In this document: positions 52,084-60,162 of the stretch, piece by piece
Numbering within the stretch: the stretch's first letter is position 1
How the letters are laid out: each line of letters opens with the position of its first letter
From: Gammaproteobacteria bacterium UBA7310
Lineage (GTDB): Bacteria; Pseudomonadota; Gammaproteobacteria; Pseudomonadales; Ketobacteraceae
Direction: 5' to 3'
Length of the DNA: 64,000 nucleotides
Assembly (NCBI GenBank): GCA_002471665.1
Contig: DKQK01000029.1
Span: forward strand, 68,902 to 132,901
Translations under genes and position numbers: made by a program
The notes under the pieces: model-generated
Told to the model about the DNA's origin: nothing
Databases searched by the model: none
The model's input: only the letters and a program-made list of their open reading frames with translations

Positions 52084-52290
52084 ATGGCAGAGTTCTACAT
52101 TGAAAAAAACGAACGAGAAACCGGAGATCACCTGGTGCATTTTTCGAGCTGCAAAGTGCTGCCCCGAGCGGACAGCCTGCGTTATCTGGGGTCCATTGCC
52201 AGCTTTGACAGCGCATGGCAGGAAGGTAAAAAAGTGTATCACCAGGTAAGTGCCTGCACGGAGTGCGCGGCCAAGTATGCAATAGCCTGA
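52084..52290 (+). CDS. Small Cys/His protein of unknown function in the nif region
   Basis: This is a 68-residue protein I do not recognise. It has H16, H19 and C23 (HLVHFSSCKVLP), a central helical stretch (RYLGSIASFDSAWQEGKK) and a C-terminal C58-x2-C61 (SACTECAAKY). The spacing could form a small metal- or cluster-binding site. A clear GAGAGAGGA precedes the ATG. It stands alone between the NifX-type and SIR2-like genes, close to a NifA site, so expression during nitrogen fixation is likely. Confidence 0.75.
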   Translation: MAEFYIEKNERETGDHLVHFSSCKVLPRADSLRYLGSIASFDSAWQEGKKVYHQVSACTECAAKYAIA

Positions 52291-52325
52291 TGTGGAATTA
52301 GTGCTGGGTTACTGTGTCGTTAAGA

Positions 52326-52355
52326 TTGGGGGATACCGGCTCAGGCATCCCCCAA
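52326..52355. terminator. Convergent hairpin between the 68-residue gene and the SIR2-like gene
   Basis: TTGGGGGAT pairs perfectly with ATCCCCCAA (9 bp) around a 12-nt loop. There is no U-tract on either strand, so termination is plausible but not certain. Confidence 0.5.
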
Positions 52356-52362
52356 ACCAGTA

Positions 52363-53223
52363 TCAGGCGACACTGGTTAGGGCCGACTTGTCCAGAGCCA
52401 GTAAAGCGGTCCAATCCGCGTCAATGATCTGCAGGTTTTTCTTGGCGCAGAAACGTTTTTCCTTTTCGTTGGCATCGGGCAGCATCACCCAGCCGCTGGG
52501 TTCACCCGCTGCATAGATGATATCGCTCAACACCATGCGCTCGGTGTCTCTCTGCATGCGCAAACCCATGAACAGATACTGCTTTTCTTTGCGGTATTCC
52601 TTCAGGAACGATGGAATGGCGAAGCCCCCCATCAGTTCAGTAATGTAGTCAACATAATCAGCATCCGATGCCACATAGTTGGCTTCCGGCCAGGGTGTAC
52701 CCATGGGTTTGAACAGAATCGGCAGTGAGGTGTCCACTTCTTGCTGTTGAACCTCAGAGTATTCAGCACCATTATGCTGGTATATTTTGAAGCGAAAGTC
52801 GGTACCGGCCATACGGGCCAGGCCGACGATCAGAATATGCGGGCGTTGGCTATAACATTGCTGCAGTTGGGTGTCACGGTTGATGTCCACTACATAGTTG
52901 GGTTTAAGTTCTGTCAACCACCGGTGAAAGCCGGATTGCGTCCATTGGGTTTCAGCATAGGTTCTGGTGAGAAATTTCTCGATAAACTTGCGGCCACGCT
53001 TTTGTTCCAGGTTCATGGCAGCGCGAGGAAACTCATACATAAGCCTGGGCGCCATGGGTTTGCCATCGTTCATGGCCAAAATCAGGCTGTCGCTGTCTGC
53101 GGGAATTGCCTCGCCGTTCTCTGCATTCACCACGCCCTGTAATACGCCTGGGCCAATGTAAGGAACCACGTTACCTGTTTGGATACCGCTGATTAGATCC
53201 GCTAGTAGTTGTGTATCTGCCAT
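52363..53223 (-). CDS. SIR2-like domain protein divergent from nifH
   Basis: This 286-residue protein has SIR2-like features: a nucleotide-loop segment VVPYIGPGVLQGV at about 19-31 (in place of the usual GAGxS), and NYVVDINRDTQL at about 109-120, where N115 and D117 fit the SIR2 NAD-site Asn and Asp. The C-terminal half (FLKEYRKEKQYLFMGLRMQR) resembles SIR2_2 proteins, where a strand ending in FxG-h follows the NAD domain. There is no zinc ribbon. A sigma-54 promoter and a NifA site lie upstream, so it is nif-controlled. A role in NAD or ADP-ribose signalling around nitrogenase is only an inference. Confidence 0.8.
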   Translation of the reverse strand: MADTQLLADLISGIQTGNVVPYIGPGVLQGVVNAENGEAIPADSDSLILAMNDGKPMAPRLMYEFPRAAMNLEQKRGRKFIEKFLTRTYAETQWTQSGFHRWLTELKPNYVVDINRDTQLQQCYSQRPHILIVGLARMAGTDFRFKIYQHNGAEYSEVQQQEVDTSLPILFKPMGTPWPEANYVASDADYVDYITELMGGFAIPSFLKEYRKEKQYLFMGLRMQRDTERMVLSDIIYAAGEPSGWVMLPDANEKEKRFCAKKNLQIIDADWTALLALDKSALTSVA

Positions 53224-53299
53224 GATATTGCCTCGCTCGTTATAGGAAACATAGAAGCTGCTTTAGTGGAAACACCTTCTTCTATAGGGAAAAACCAGT

Positions 53300-53315
53300 G
53301 GCAAGAAACACGCCA
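53300..53315 (-). promoter_or_regulatory. Sigma-54 promoter of the SIR2-like gene
   Basis: On the minus strand the site reads TGGCGTGTTTCTTGCC, with exact GG/GC spacing and TTGC intact, 77 bp before the ATG. Confidence 0.7.
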
Positions 53316-53348
53316 GCGTTAACTGCATGATTTTATGAAAGAATCGAT

Positions 53349-53364
53349 TGTGCCTGTCGTAACA
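53349..53364. promoter_or_regulatory. NifA upstream activator sequence (SIR2-like gene)
   Basis: TGTGCCTGTCGTAACA, an exact TGT-N10-ACA. It is only 33 bp from the -24 element of the SIR2-like gene and 230 bp from that of nifH. Confidence 0.55.
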
Positions 53365-53440
53365 ATGTCAGAGCGGGGGGCCTCCGGCGGATGTCTTTGG
53401 CGCATTTGCGACAAAAAAAACCGCTGCGCTGCCCCTGCGA

Positions 53441-53454
53441 TTGACGCACATCAA
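53441..53454. promoter_or_regulatory. FNR/ANR-like box in the SIR2-nifH region
   Basis: TTGACGCACATCAA matches TTGAT-N4-ATCAA in nine of ten positions. It lies between the two NifA sites. Confidence 0.5.
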
Positions 53455-53479
53455 TTTGTTTAAATTGCCGCGCATAATT

Positions 53480-53495
53480 TGTTGTTATTACGACA
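53480..53495. promoter_or_regulatory. NifA upstream activator sequence of nifH
   Basis: TGTTGTTATTACGACA, an exact TGT-N10-ACA, 98 bp upstream of the nifH -24 element. A second, N11-spaced TGT/ACA pair follows at 53503-53519. The A+T-rich stretch 53544-53580 could be bent by IHF. Confidence 0.75.
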
Positions 53496-53593
53496 CCATT
53501 CCTGTTTGTGTAGCCTACAAAACGCCGACAGCGCGTTACCTGCTTAATCAATAAAACAATATAAAACAATAAGTTATCAAGGTGGTGCGCAGC

Positions 53594-53609
53594 TGGCACA
53601 GTGCCTGCA
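53594..53609 (+). promoter_or_regulatory. Sigma-54 promoter of nifHDK
   Basis: TGGCACAGTGCCTGCA: TGGCAC and CTGCA at exact spacing, 111 bp before the nifH ATG. Confidence 0.88.
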
Positions 53610-53720
53610 CTTGGTTAGGCGTGTGCAGGCATCCACACCTTTCACTCATTGCAACGTTGTCTGCCGCACAAAGTTTCTTAAGGCCACCTAGCGCCTGGAA
53701 AAACCTAGAGGAGAACGATT

Positions 53721-54596
53721 ATGGCAATGCGTCAATGTGCAATTTACGGAAAAGGCGGCATCGGTAAGTCAACGACTACTCAGAACCTGGTTGCTGCCCT
53801 GGCAGAAGCGGGTAAGAAAGTAATGATCGTGGGCTGTGATCCTAAAGCAGACTCCACTCGTCTGATTCTTCACTCCAAAGCACAGAACACCATCATGGAA
53901 ATGGCTGCTGAAGCCGGCACCGTGGAAGATCTGGAACTGGAAGATGTATTAAAAGCCGGTTACGGCGACATCCGCTGTGTTGAATCCGGTGGCCCGGAGC
54001 CAGGTGTTGGATGTGCCGGTCGCGGTGTAATCACTGCAATCAACTTCCTGGAAGAGGAAGGTGCATATGAAGATGACCTGGACTTCGTATTCTACGATGT
54101 ACTGGGTGATGTTGTATGCGGTGGCTTTGCTATGCCGATCCGTGAAAACAAAGCGCAGGAAATCTACATTGTGGTATCCGGCGAAATGATGGCGATGTAT
54201 GCCGCCAATAACATTTCCAAGGGTATCGTGAAATACGCCAATTCCGGCGGTGTTCGTCTGGCTGGCCTGATCTGTAACTCACGTAATACAGATCGTGAAG
54301 ACGAGCTGATCGAAGCTCTGGCTGCCAAGCTCGGCACTCAGATGATCCACTTCATCCCACGAGACAATGTTGTACAGCGTGCTGAGATTCGCCGTATGAC
54401 CGTCATCGAGTATGACCCTAACGCCGGTCAGGCCGATGAGTATCGTGCTCTTGCCAACAAAATCATCAACAACGAAAAGCTGGTCATTCCAGAGCCTTGC
54501 ACCATGGATGAGCTGGAAGAGTTGCTGATGGAATTCGGCATCATGGATGAAGAAGACCTGAGCATCGTAGGTAAAACTGCGGCTGACGAAGCCTAA
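53721..54596 (+). CDS. nifH: Nitrogenase iron protein NifH
   Basis: This is the homodimeric Fe protein (291 residues) that passes electrons to NifDK with ATP hydrolysis and also takes part in FeMo-co and P-cluster assembly. The P-loop is GKGGIGKSTTTQNL. The [4Fe-4S] ligands are C98 (GVGCAGRG) and C133 (VVCGGF). R101 is the residue ADP-ribosylated by DraT in other diazotrophs, but no draTG is present here. GAGGAG precedes the ATG. The gene leads the nifHDK transcript from a sigma-54 promoter. All residues needed for a molybdenum nitrogenase are present. Confidence 0.99.
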   Translation: MAMRQCAIYGKGGIGKSTTTQNLVAALAEAGKKVMIVGCDPKADSTRLILHSKAQNTIMEMAAEAGTVEDLELEDVLKAGYGDIRCVESGGPEPGVGCAGRGVITAINFLEEEGAYEDDLDFVFYDVLGDVVCGGFAMPIRENKAQEIYIVVSGEMMAMYAANNISKGIVKYANSGGVRLAGLICNSRNTDREDELIEALAAKLGTQMIHFIPRDNVVQRAEIRRMTVIEYDPNAGQADEYRALANKIINNEKLVIPEPCTMDELEELLMEFGIMDEEDLSIVGKTAADEA

Positions 54597-54631
54597 GCAG
54601 TTCCGCCTGGGTGCGCTCAGGGTTTGTTCGG

Positions 54632-54696
54632 GATAGGGCAGATTAGCCCTATCGAATACGGTGGCGCAGATACAGCAGTCGCGCCACCTGTATTCG
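54632..54696 (+). other. Two hairpins between nifH and nifD
   Basis: A perfect 8-bp stem (GATAGGGC/GCCCTATC, 54632-54653) is followed directly by a 15-bp stem with one bulge (CGAATAC-GGTGGCGC with GCGCCACC-T-GTATTCG, 54653-54696). Hairpins here are expected to stabilise nifH mRNA or reduce readthrough, giving more NifH than NifDK. Confidence 0.7.
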
Positions 54697-54730
54697 CGAC
54701 CCGTCAACCTAAATAGAGAGGAGACTGACC

Positions 54731-56215
54731 ATGTCTGTCATGTCACGCGATGAAGTTGAATCCTTGATTCAAGAAGTACTGGAAGTTTATCCGGAGAAGG
54801 CGAAGAAAGATCGTACCAAGCACCTTACGCCCAATGACCATGAAGTAGAACAGTCCAAAAAGTGCATCACCTCCAACAAGAAATCCTTGCCCGGTGTGAT
54901 GACCATTCGTGGATGCGCCTACGCTGGTTCTAAAGGTGTGGTGTGGGGCCCCGTTAAAGATATGATTCATATCTCACACGGCCCTGTTGGTTGTGGACAA
55001 TACAGCCGTGCTGGACGCCGTAACTACTACATCGGTACCACCGGTGTGAATGCCTTCGTTACCATGAACTTTACCTCGGATTTCCAGGAAAAGGACATTG
55101 TTTTCGGTGGTGACAAAAAACTGGCCAAATTGATTGATGAAATCGAAACCCTGTTCCCCCTGAACAAGGGTGTGACCATCCAATCAGAATGTCCTATTGG
55201 TTTGATCGGTGATGACATTGAAGCGGTTGCCAAGAAGAAAACCGCTGAGCATGGCAAAACCGTTGTCCCGGTTCGTTGTGAAGGCTTTCGTGGCGTTTCC
55301 CAGTCTCTGGGTCACCACATTGCCAACGATGCGGTACGTGATTGGGTGCTGAGCGCCCGTGACGAAGACGACAGCTTCGAAACCACTCCTTATGATGTTG
55401 CCATCATTGGTGACTACAATATCGGTGGTGATGCCTGGTCCTCTCGTATTTTGCTGGAAGAAATGGGTCTGCGTGTGGTTGCCCAGTGGTCCGGCGACGG
55501 CACCATTGCTGAAATGGAATTGACACCCAAAGTGAAGCTGAACCTGGTTCACTGCTATCGTTCCATGAACTACATCTCCCGTCACATGGAAGAGAAGTAC
55601 AAGATCCCCTGGATCGAGTATAACTTCTTCGGCCCCACCAAGACCGTTGAATCCCTGCGTAAGATCGCCTCGCACTTCGATGAAACCATCCAGCAGAAGT
55701 GTGAAGAAGTGATTGAACGCTACCGTCCTGAGTGGGATGCTGTCATTGCGAAATTCCGTCCTCGTCTTGAAGGCAAGCGTGTCATGTTGTACGTCGGTGG
55801 TCTGCGCCCACGTCACGTGATCGGAGCCTATGAAGACCTGGGTATGGAAGTGGTTGGTACTGGTTATGAATTCGGTCACAACGATGACTACGATCGTACG
55901 ATCAAGGAAATGGGTGATGCCACCTTGTTGTATGACGATGTCACCGGTTATGAGTTTGAGGAATTTGTGAAAGCCGTCAAGCCTGACCTGATCGGTTCCG
56001 GTATCAAGGAAAAGTATATTTTCCAGAAAATGGGTGTGCCGTTCCGTCAGATGCACTCATGGGATTATTCAGGCCCTTATCATGGCTTTGATGGTTTCGC
56101 CATCTTTGCCCGTGACATGGACATGACCCTGAATAACCCTTGCTGGAAAAAACTGCAAGCACCCTGGAAAAAGACAGAAGCTGCTGCTGACGAAGCTGTT
56201 GCCGCATCTGCTTAA
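54731..56215 (+). CDS. nifD: Nitrogenase molybdenum-iron protein alpha chain
   Basis: This is the alpha subunit of the MoFe protein (494 residues). Residue numbers coincide with Azotobacter: P-cluster ligands C62 (RGCAYAG), C88 (GPVGCGQY) and C154 (SECPIGL), FeMo-co ligands C275 (HCYRSMNY) and H442 (MHSWDYSGPYHG), and H195 in LGHH near the active site. GAGAGGAG precedes the ATG. All catalytic ligands are intact, so this is a molybdenum, not vanadium or iron-only, nitrogenase. Confidence 0.99.
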   Translation: MSVMSRDEVESLIQEVLEVYPEKAKKDRTKHLTPNDHEVEQSKKCITSNKKSLPGVMTIRGCAYAGSKGVVWGPVKDMIHISHGPVGCGQYSRAGRRNYYIGTTGVNAFVTMNFTSDFQEKDIVFGGDKKLAKLIDEIETLFPLNKGVTIQSECPIGLIGDDIEAVAKKKTAEHGKTVVPVRCEGFRGVSQSLGHHIANDAVRDWVLSARDEDDSFETTPYDVAIIGDYNIGGDAWSSRILLEEMGLRVVAQWSGDGTIAEMELTPKVKLNLVHCYRSMNYISRHMEEKYKIPWIEYNFFGPTKTVESLRKIASHFDETIQQKCEEVIERYRPEWDAVIAKFRPRLEGKRVMLYVGGLRPRHVIGAYEDLGMEVVGTGYEFGHNDDYDRTIKEMGDATLLYDDVTGYEFEEFVKAVKPDLIGSGIKEKYIFQKMGVPFRQMHSWDYSGPYHGFDGFAIFARDMDMTLNNPCWKKLQAPWKKTEAAADEAVAASA

Positions 56216-56280
56216 TTCCATAAACCATACCCAGTTACCCGCCGGACCACAGATTAGTGGCGCGGGAGGAGGCAAAGATC

Positions 56281-57852
56281 ATGAGTCAGGAAGTTGACAA
56301 CATCAAGCCGAGTTATCCCTTGTTTCGTGACGAGGATTATAAAGAGTCACTGAAGAACAAGCGTGAAAACTTCGAAGAAGTACACTCACAGGAAAAAATC
56401 GATGAAACGTTCCTGTGGACCACCACCAAAGAATACCAGGACCTGAACTTTCAGCGCGAAGCGCTGACAGTGAACCCAGCCAAGGCTTGCCAGCCTCTGG
56501 GTGCAGTACTCTGTGCCCTGGGTTTTGAGAAGACCATGCCATATGTGCACGGTAGTCAGGGTTGTGTGGCGTACTTCCGGACCTACTTCAACCGTCACTT
56601 CAAGGAGCCGATTGCCTGTGTATCCGACTCCATGACAGAAGACGCTGCTGTATTCGGTGGACAGAAAAACATGATGGACGGGCTGGAAAACTGTAAGGCA
56701 ACTTACAAGCCTGACATGATTGCGGTATCGACCACCTGTATGGCTGAAGTAATCGGCGATGACCTGAACGCTTTCATCAACAACTCCAAGAAGGAAGGTC
56801 ATGTTCCTGATGAGTACCCAGTACCGTTTGCCCATACCCCCAGCTTTGTGGGTAGTCACGTAACCGGTTGGGATAACATGTTCGAAGGCATGATTCGTTA
56901 CTTTACTTTGAACTATATGGAAGACAAAGAAGTCGGTAGCAACGGTAAGATCAACATCGTACCCGGCTTCGAAACCTATTTGGGTAACTTCCGTGTTATC
57001 AAGCGTATGCTGAAGGATATGGACGTGGATTTCACCATGTTGTCCGATCCCGAAGAAGTGCTTGATACTCCAGCGGATGGTGAGTTCCGCATGTACGCCG
57101 GCGGTACCACGCAGGCGGAAATCAAGGATGCACCGAATGCGCACAACACATTCCTGTTGCAACCTTGGCATTTGCAGAAAACCAAAAAGTTTGTCACCAA
57201 TACCTGGAAGCACGAAGTACCCAAAAACCTTATACCAATGGGCCTGGACTGGACCGATGAGTTCCTGATGAAAGTCAGCGAAATTACCGGCAAGGAAATT
57301 CCTGAATCCCTGGCCAAAGAGCGTGGCCGTCTGGTTGATATGATGACCGACTCCCACGCCTGGTTGCACGGTAAGCGTTATGCCCTGTGGGGCGACCCGG
57401 ACTTTGTTGAAGGCATGGTCAAGTTCCTGCTGGAGCTGGGCTGTGAGCCTATTCATATTCTTTGTAACAACGCCAACAAGCGCTGGAAAAAGGAAATGGA
57501 GAAAATCCTGTCTGAGTCACCCTATGGTGCCAACAGTGAAGTGCACATTGGTAAAGACTTGTGGCACATGCGTTCGCTGGTGTTTACCGACAAGCCCGAT
57601 TTCATGATCGGGAATTCCTACGGTAAGTTCATCCAGCGGGACACCTTGTACAAAGGCAAAGAGCATGAAGTGCCGCTGATCCGGATCGGGTTCCCGATCT
57701 TCGATCGACATCACCTGCATCGTCAAACCACTATGGGTTATGAGGGCGCCATGCAAATCCTCACTACCCTGGTGAATGCAGAGCTGGAGCGCTTGGACGA
57801 AGCCACCCGCGGCATGCAGACAACAGACTACAACTACGACCTGGTTCGTTAA
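56281..57852 (+). CDS. nifK: Nitrogenase molybdenum-iron protein beta chain
   Basis: This is the beta subunit of the MoFe protein (523 residues). P-cluster ligands C70 (KACQPLGAVL), C95 (SQGCVAYF) and C153 (STTCMAEV), plus S188 (HTPSFVGS), match Azotobacter numbering. The ATG at 56281 follows GGGAGGAGG; an in-frame start at 56257 would add eight residues. A terminator-like hairpin follows the gene. Confidence 0.99.
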   Translation: MSQEVDNIKPSYPLFRDEDYKESLKNKRENFEEVHSQEKIDETFLWTTTKEYQDLNFQREALTVNPAKACQPLGAVLCALGFEKTMPYVHGSQGCVAYFRTYFNRHFKEPIACVSDSMTEDAAVFGGQKNMMDGLENCKATYKPDMIAVSTTCMAEVIGDDLNAFINNSKKEGHVPDEYPVPFAHTPSFVGSHVTGWDNMFEGMIRYFTLNYMEDKEVGSNGKINIVPGFETYLGNFRVIKRMLKDMDVDFTMLSDPEEVLDTPADGEFRMYAGGTTQAEIKDAPNAHNTFLLQPWHLQKTKKFVTNTWKHEVPKNLIPMGLDWTDEFLMKVSEITGKEIPESLAKERGRLVDMMTDSHAWLHGKRYALWGDPDFVEGMVKFLLELGCEPIHILCNNANKRWKKEMEKILSESPYGANSEVHIGKDLWHMRSLVFTDKPDFMIGNSYGKFIQRDTLYKGKEHEVPLIRIGFPIFDRHHLHRQTTMGYEGAMQILTTLVNAELERLDEATRGMQTTDYNYDLVR

Positions 57853-57893
57853 GTAGTAACTTCTCCCAGAGGTTGTTTGTAGATCGTCCTTTA

Positions 57894-57931
57894 TTCCGCA
57901 GCGGGAATTCCCGCCCGCTGCGGAACTTTTT
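57894..57931 (+). terminator. Terminator-like hairpin between nifK and nifT
   Basis: TTCCGCAGCGGG pairs perfectly with CCCGCTGCGGAA around an 8-nt loop, followed by CTTTTT. The short U-tract suggests partial termination, so nifTY and downstream genes would be expressed below nifHDK. A second small palindrome (CGCGAC-TT-GTCGCG) follows at once. Confidence 0.75.
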
Positions 57932-57973
57932 AACGCGACTTGTCGCGATTAACCGCAACAGTGAGGTGGTGTT

Positions 57974-58195
57974 ATGCCAAACGTAATGATTCGTAAAGAT
58001 GAAGCGGGCAAGATGACGCTTTATGTCGCCAAGCGGGACCTGGAAGAGGATATTGTTTCCATAGAACATGAAGCGGAAGACCGTTGGGGCGGTGAGATTA
58101 CCCTGGCGGATGGTTCCAGTTACTATGTGGAACCACTGACAGCGGCCCCTTCCTTACCCATCACCGTCCGCGCCAAGCGTGGCGAGGCAGGCTAA
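57974..58195 (+). CDS. nifT: NifT/FixU family protein
   Basis: This 73-residue NifT/FixU protein has the family form PNVMIRKDEAGKMTLYVAKR and WGGEITLADGSSYYVEP. NifT is conserved beside nifK but its function is unknown and mutants often have no phenotype. A GTGAGGTGGTG box precedes the ATG. Confidence 0.93.
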   Translation: MPNVMIRKDEAGKMTLYVAKRDLEEDIVSIEHEAEDRWGGEITLADGSSYYVEPLTAAPSLPITVRAKRGEAG

Positions 58196-58196
58196 T

Positions 58197-58904
58197 ATGG
58201 TGTCCCAGGCTGTTAATGACGATGTGGCATTGCGCATCGGCCTGGCAGCGCGCGCGTTGCCGGATGTTGACGCAAAATCATTTGTTTCTGTAGTGATATC
58301 TGCTGTAGGTCAACCTATTACCACCAGCAAACTGTCAAAATTGCGCCTTAACCGGTTGAAGCAGGCCGGCAATGGTGTATTGGATATTGTGGATGAGCAC
58401 GATTTGAAACGTGCACTTTCGTTTTTGAAAGGCCGTGGCATCAAGCTCGAAGCGGAACCGCTACCTGAAGTCAGTGCCTACCAGCCGGGAGATATGCCGG
58501 GTTCCATTCGGGTGGCCTGTAGCTCAGACAACGGCGATAAGATCGATGGCCACTTCGGCTCCTGTGAGCGATTCCTGATTTATCAGGTGGCCGCCGATGA
58601 GATCCGCTTGATAGAAATTCGCACCATACCCGAGATCGACCCGGAAGCGGACAAGAACAAACACCGCGCCGAGTTGATCAACGACTGTCATGTACTGTGT
58701 ACCACCTCCATTGGGGGCCCGGCGGCGGCGAAAGTGATCCGTGAGGGGTTGCATCCTATCAAATTGAAGGCCGCTGCTCCCGCCGATGAATACATCGCAG
58801 AGCTGCAGACAGTGCTAAAAGTGTCCCCACCGCCCTGGTTGGCCAAGGTGATGGGTGAAAAGCCGGAACAGCGGGTTCGATTCAATCAGGAGGCAGCATC
58901 ATGA
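58197..58904 (+). CDS. nifY: Nitrogenase cofactor/apoprotein chaperone NifY
   Basis: This 235-residue protein has an N-terminal NafY-like helical domain (VALRIGLAARALPDVDAKSF) and a C-terminal NifX-type domain from about residue 105 (IDGHFGSCERFLIYQV; TTSIGGPAAAKVIREG; SPPPWLAKVMGEKPEQRVRF). It binds apo-dinitrogenase or FeMo-co in related bacteria. The ATG at 58197 lies one base after the nifT stop; the stop overlaps the next gene (ATGA). Confidence 0.93.
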   Translation: MVSQAVNDDVALRIGLAARALPDVDAKSFVSVVISAVGQPITTSKLSKLRLNRLKQAGNGVLDIVDEHDLKRALSFLKGRGIKLEAEPLPEVSAYQPGDMPGSIRVACSSDNGDKIDGHFGSCERFLIYQVAADEIRLIEIRTIPEIDPEADKNKHRAELINDCHVLCTTSIGGPAAAKVIREGLHPIKLKAAAPADEYIAELQTVLKVSPPPWLAKVMGEKPEQRVRFNQEAAS

Positions 58905-59176
58905 TTAACCGACATTCATTACAAGCCATTTTGGATTATGTGGATCAAAAGGGATTGAGTGAACAGACCTTAACTGAGTTGCGCGGTCAGTTCCCGGATT
59001 GTCATTTCACCTATTGCATGGACGATGACGTTATTTATTCTAAAGCCTATGCCGAAACGGAAGGTTATAACGTTTACCTGGTGGATTCCCGCGCTCACTG
59101 TTCCACGCTGACAGCGGATGCCGATGTGGCATCGGGTATTGTCTTTGCTGAAGTGGTGGCGGAAGAAGCCGCCTGA
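58901..59176 (+). CDS. Small conserved nif-linked protein between nifY and lrv
   Basis: This 91-residue protein has an N-terminal helical segment (HSLQAILDYVDQKGLSEQTL) and a beta-rich part with CHFTYCMDDDVIYSKAYAET and NVYLVDSRAHCSTLTADADV. Three cysteines (about 34, 39 and 67) could bind metal. The position between nifY and lrv matches a small open reading frame in Azotobacter; no function is known to me. The ATG overlaps the nifY stop. Confidence 0.82.
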   Translation: MINRHSLQAILDYVDQKGLSEQTLTELRGQFPDCHFTYCMDDDVIYSKAYAETEGYNVYLVDSRAHCSTLTADADVASGIVFAEVVAEEAA

Positions 59177-59195
59177 ACAGGATGTGGACGTGATA

Positions 59196-59954
59196 ATGGA
59201 TTCCCGTTGCGATGATGACCTGACCCCCATAGCCGATTGCCGTATGTGTCAGTATCGGCGCACGCTGTTGCTGTCCGGGCGTTGCAATCCCGGTGACAGC
59301 TGTGTCGTGGTGGACAGTGGGCGCCAGATCGATCGTTTCTTTCGCATCAACCCGGAGTTGGCACCTTTATATACCCAGGATAAGTTTTGGGAACGGCGGG
59401 CCATTGCCGCACGTTACCTGCCGGTGGAGAAGTTGACCCAACTGATGAACGATCCGGATGAGGCGGTGCGCCGCGCCGTGGCCTATCGTCTACCCCGGGA
59501 ACAGTTGGTGGCCCTGATCGATGATGAAGACCGCGAAGTGCGAATTACCGTGGCAGACCGTTTACCTATCGAGCAGCTGGAGCGCATGGCGTCCGACGCC
59601 GACTACCTGGTGCGGGCCTACGTGGTGCAGCGCTTGCCGGTAGGCCGCTTGTTTCGGTTTATGCGTGATGCCGACCGTCAGGTACGCAAGCTGGTGGCCA
59701 AGCGGCTGCCGGAAGAAAGCCTGGGGTTGATGGCGATGGATCCGGAGCCCGAGGTGCGCCGGATTGTGGCCTCCCGCATGAGTGGGGAATCGGTGAAAGT
59801 CCTGCTGGATGACGAGGATTGGACAGTGCGTCTGGCGGCTGTGCTGAATGCACCGTTATCCTGTCTGGAAGCGATGACGGAGGATGCTGATCCTGAGGTG
59901 AGGGAAGCGATCCAGGAACGGCTGCTGGCGGAAAGCACCTCAAACACTGACTAG
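59196..59954 (+). CDS. lrv: Leucine-rich-repeat-variant iron-sulfur protein Lrv
   Basis: This 252-residue protein has an N-terminal Cys cluster (C15-x2-C18-x11-C30-x5-C36) that binds a [4Fe-4S] cluster in the Azotobacter protein, followed by about eight LRV repeats of roughly 24 residues (for example LPREQLVALIDDEDREVRI and LPEESLGLMAMDPEPEVRR). The function in nitrogen fixation is unknown. The frame is open from an ATG at 59118 inside the previous gene; I prefer 59196 because it starts near the cysteine domain. Confidence 0.9.
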   Translation: MDSRCDDDLTPIADCRMCQYRRTLLLSGRCNPGDSCVVVDSGRQIDRFFRINPELAPLYTQDKFWERRAIAARYLPVEKLTQLMNDPDEAVRRAVAYRLPREQLVALIDDEDREVRITVADRLPIEQLERMASDADYLVRAYVVQRLPVGRLFRFMRDADRQVRKLVAKRLPEESLGLMAMDPEPEVRRIVASRMSGESVKVLLDDEDWTVRLAAVLNAPLSCLEAMTEDADPEVREAIQERLLAESTSNTD

Positions 59955-60162
59955 GATCAAGCCTTCCGGGTCGTGGGCGCTGATTAGAAAAATACCAAGC
60001 CCGACAGGCAGATAGGGTAGGCGGCCGGTATTTGAAGTTGCACCCTGTTCGTTTTCTGTACAAAACCTTCCAAAATTTGAGCTGAAACCATAGTGTAATA
60101 AGCGCGGTTTGGTGGTAGGTTACACGCATTTTGTGATCCACCACTAAAACGAGCAGCAGAAC

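Noticed and set aside
53503..53519. Third NifA site upstream of nifH
   Set aside because: The TGT and ACA are 11 nt apart, not 10; mentioned only as a weak additional site.
59118..59195. Longer N terminus for Lrv from the ATG at 59118
   Set aside because: It would overlap the preceding gene by 59 bp and add 26 residues before the Cys cluster; the 59196 start is more economical.
60110..60130. Sigma-54 promoter for the Na/Pi-type transporter
   Set aside because: TGGTAGGTTACACGCA has GG/GC at the right spacing but misses both CAC and TT, and no NifA site is nearby.
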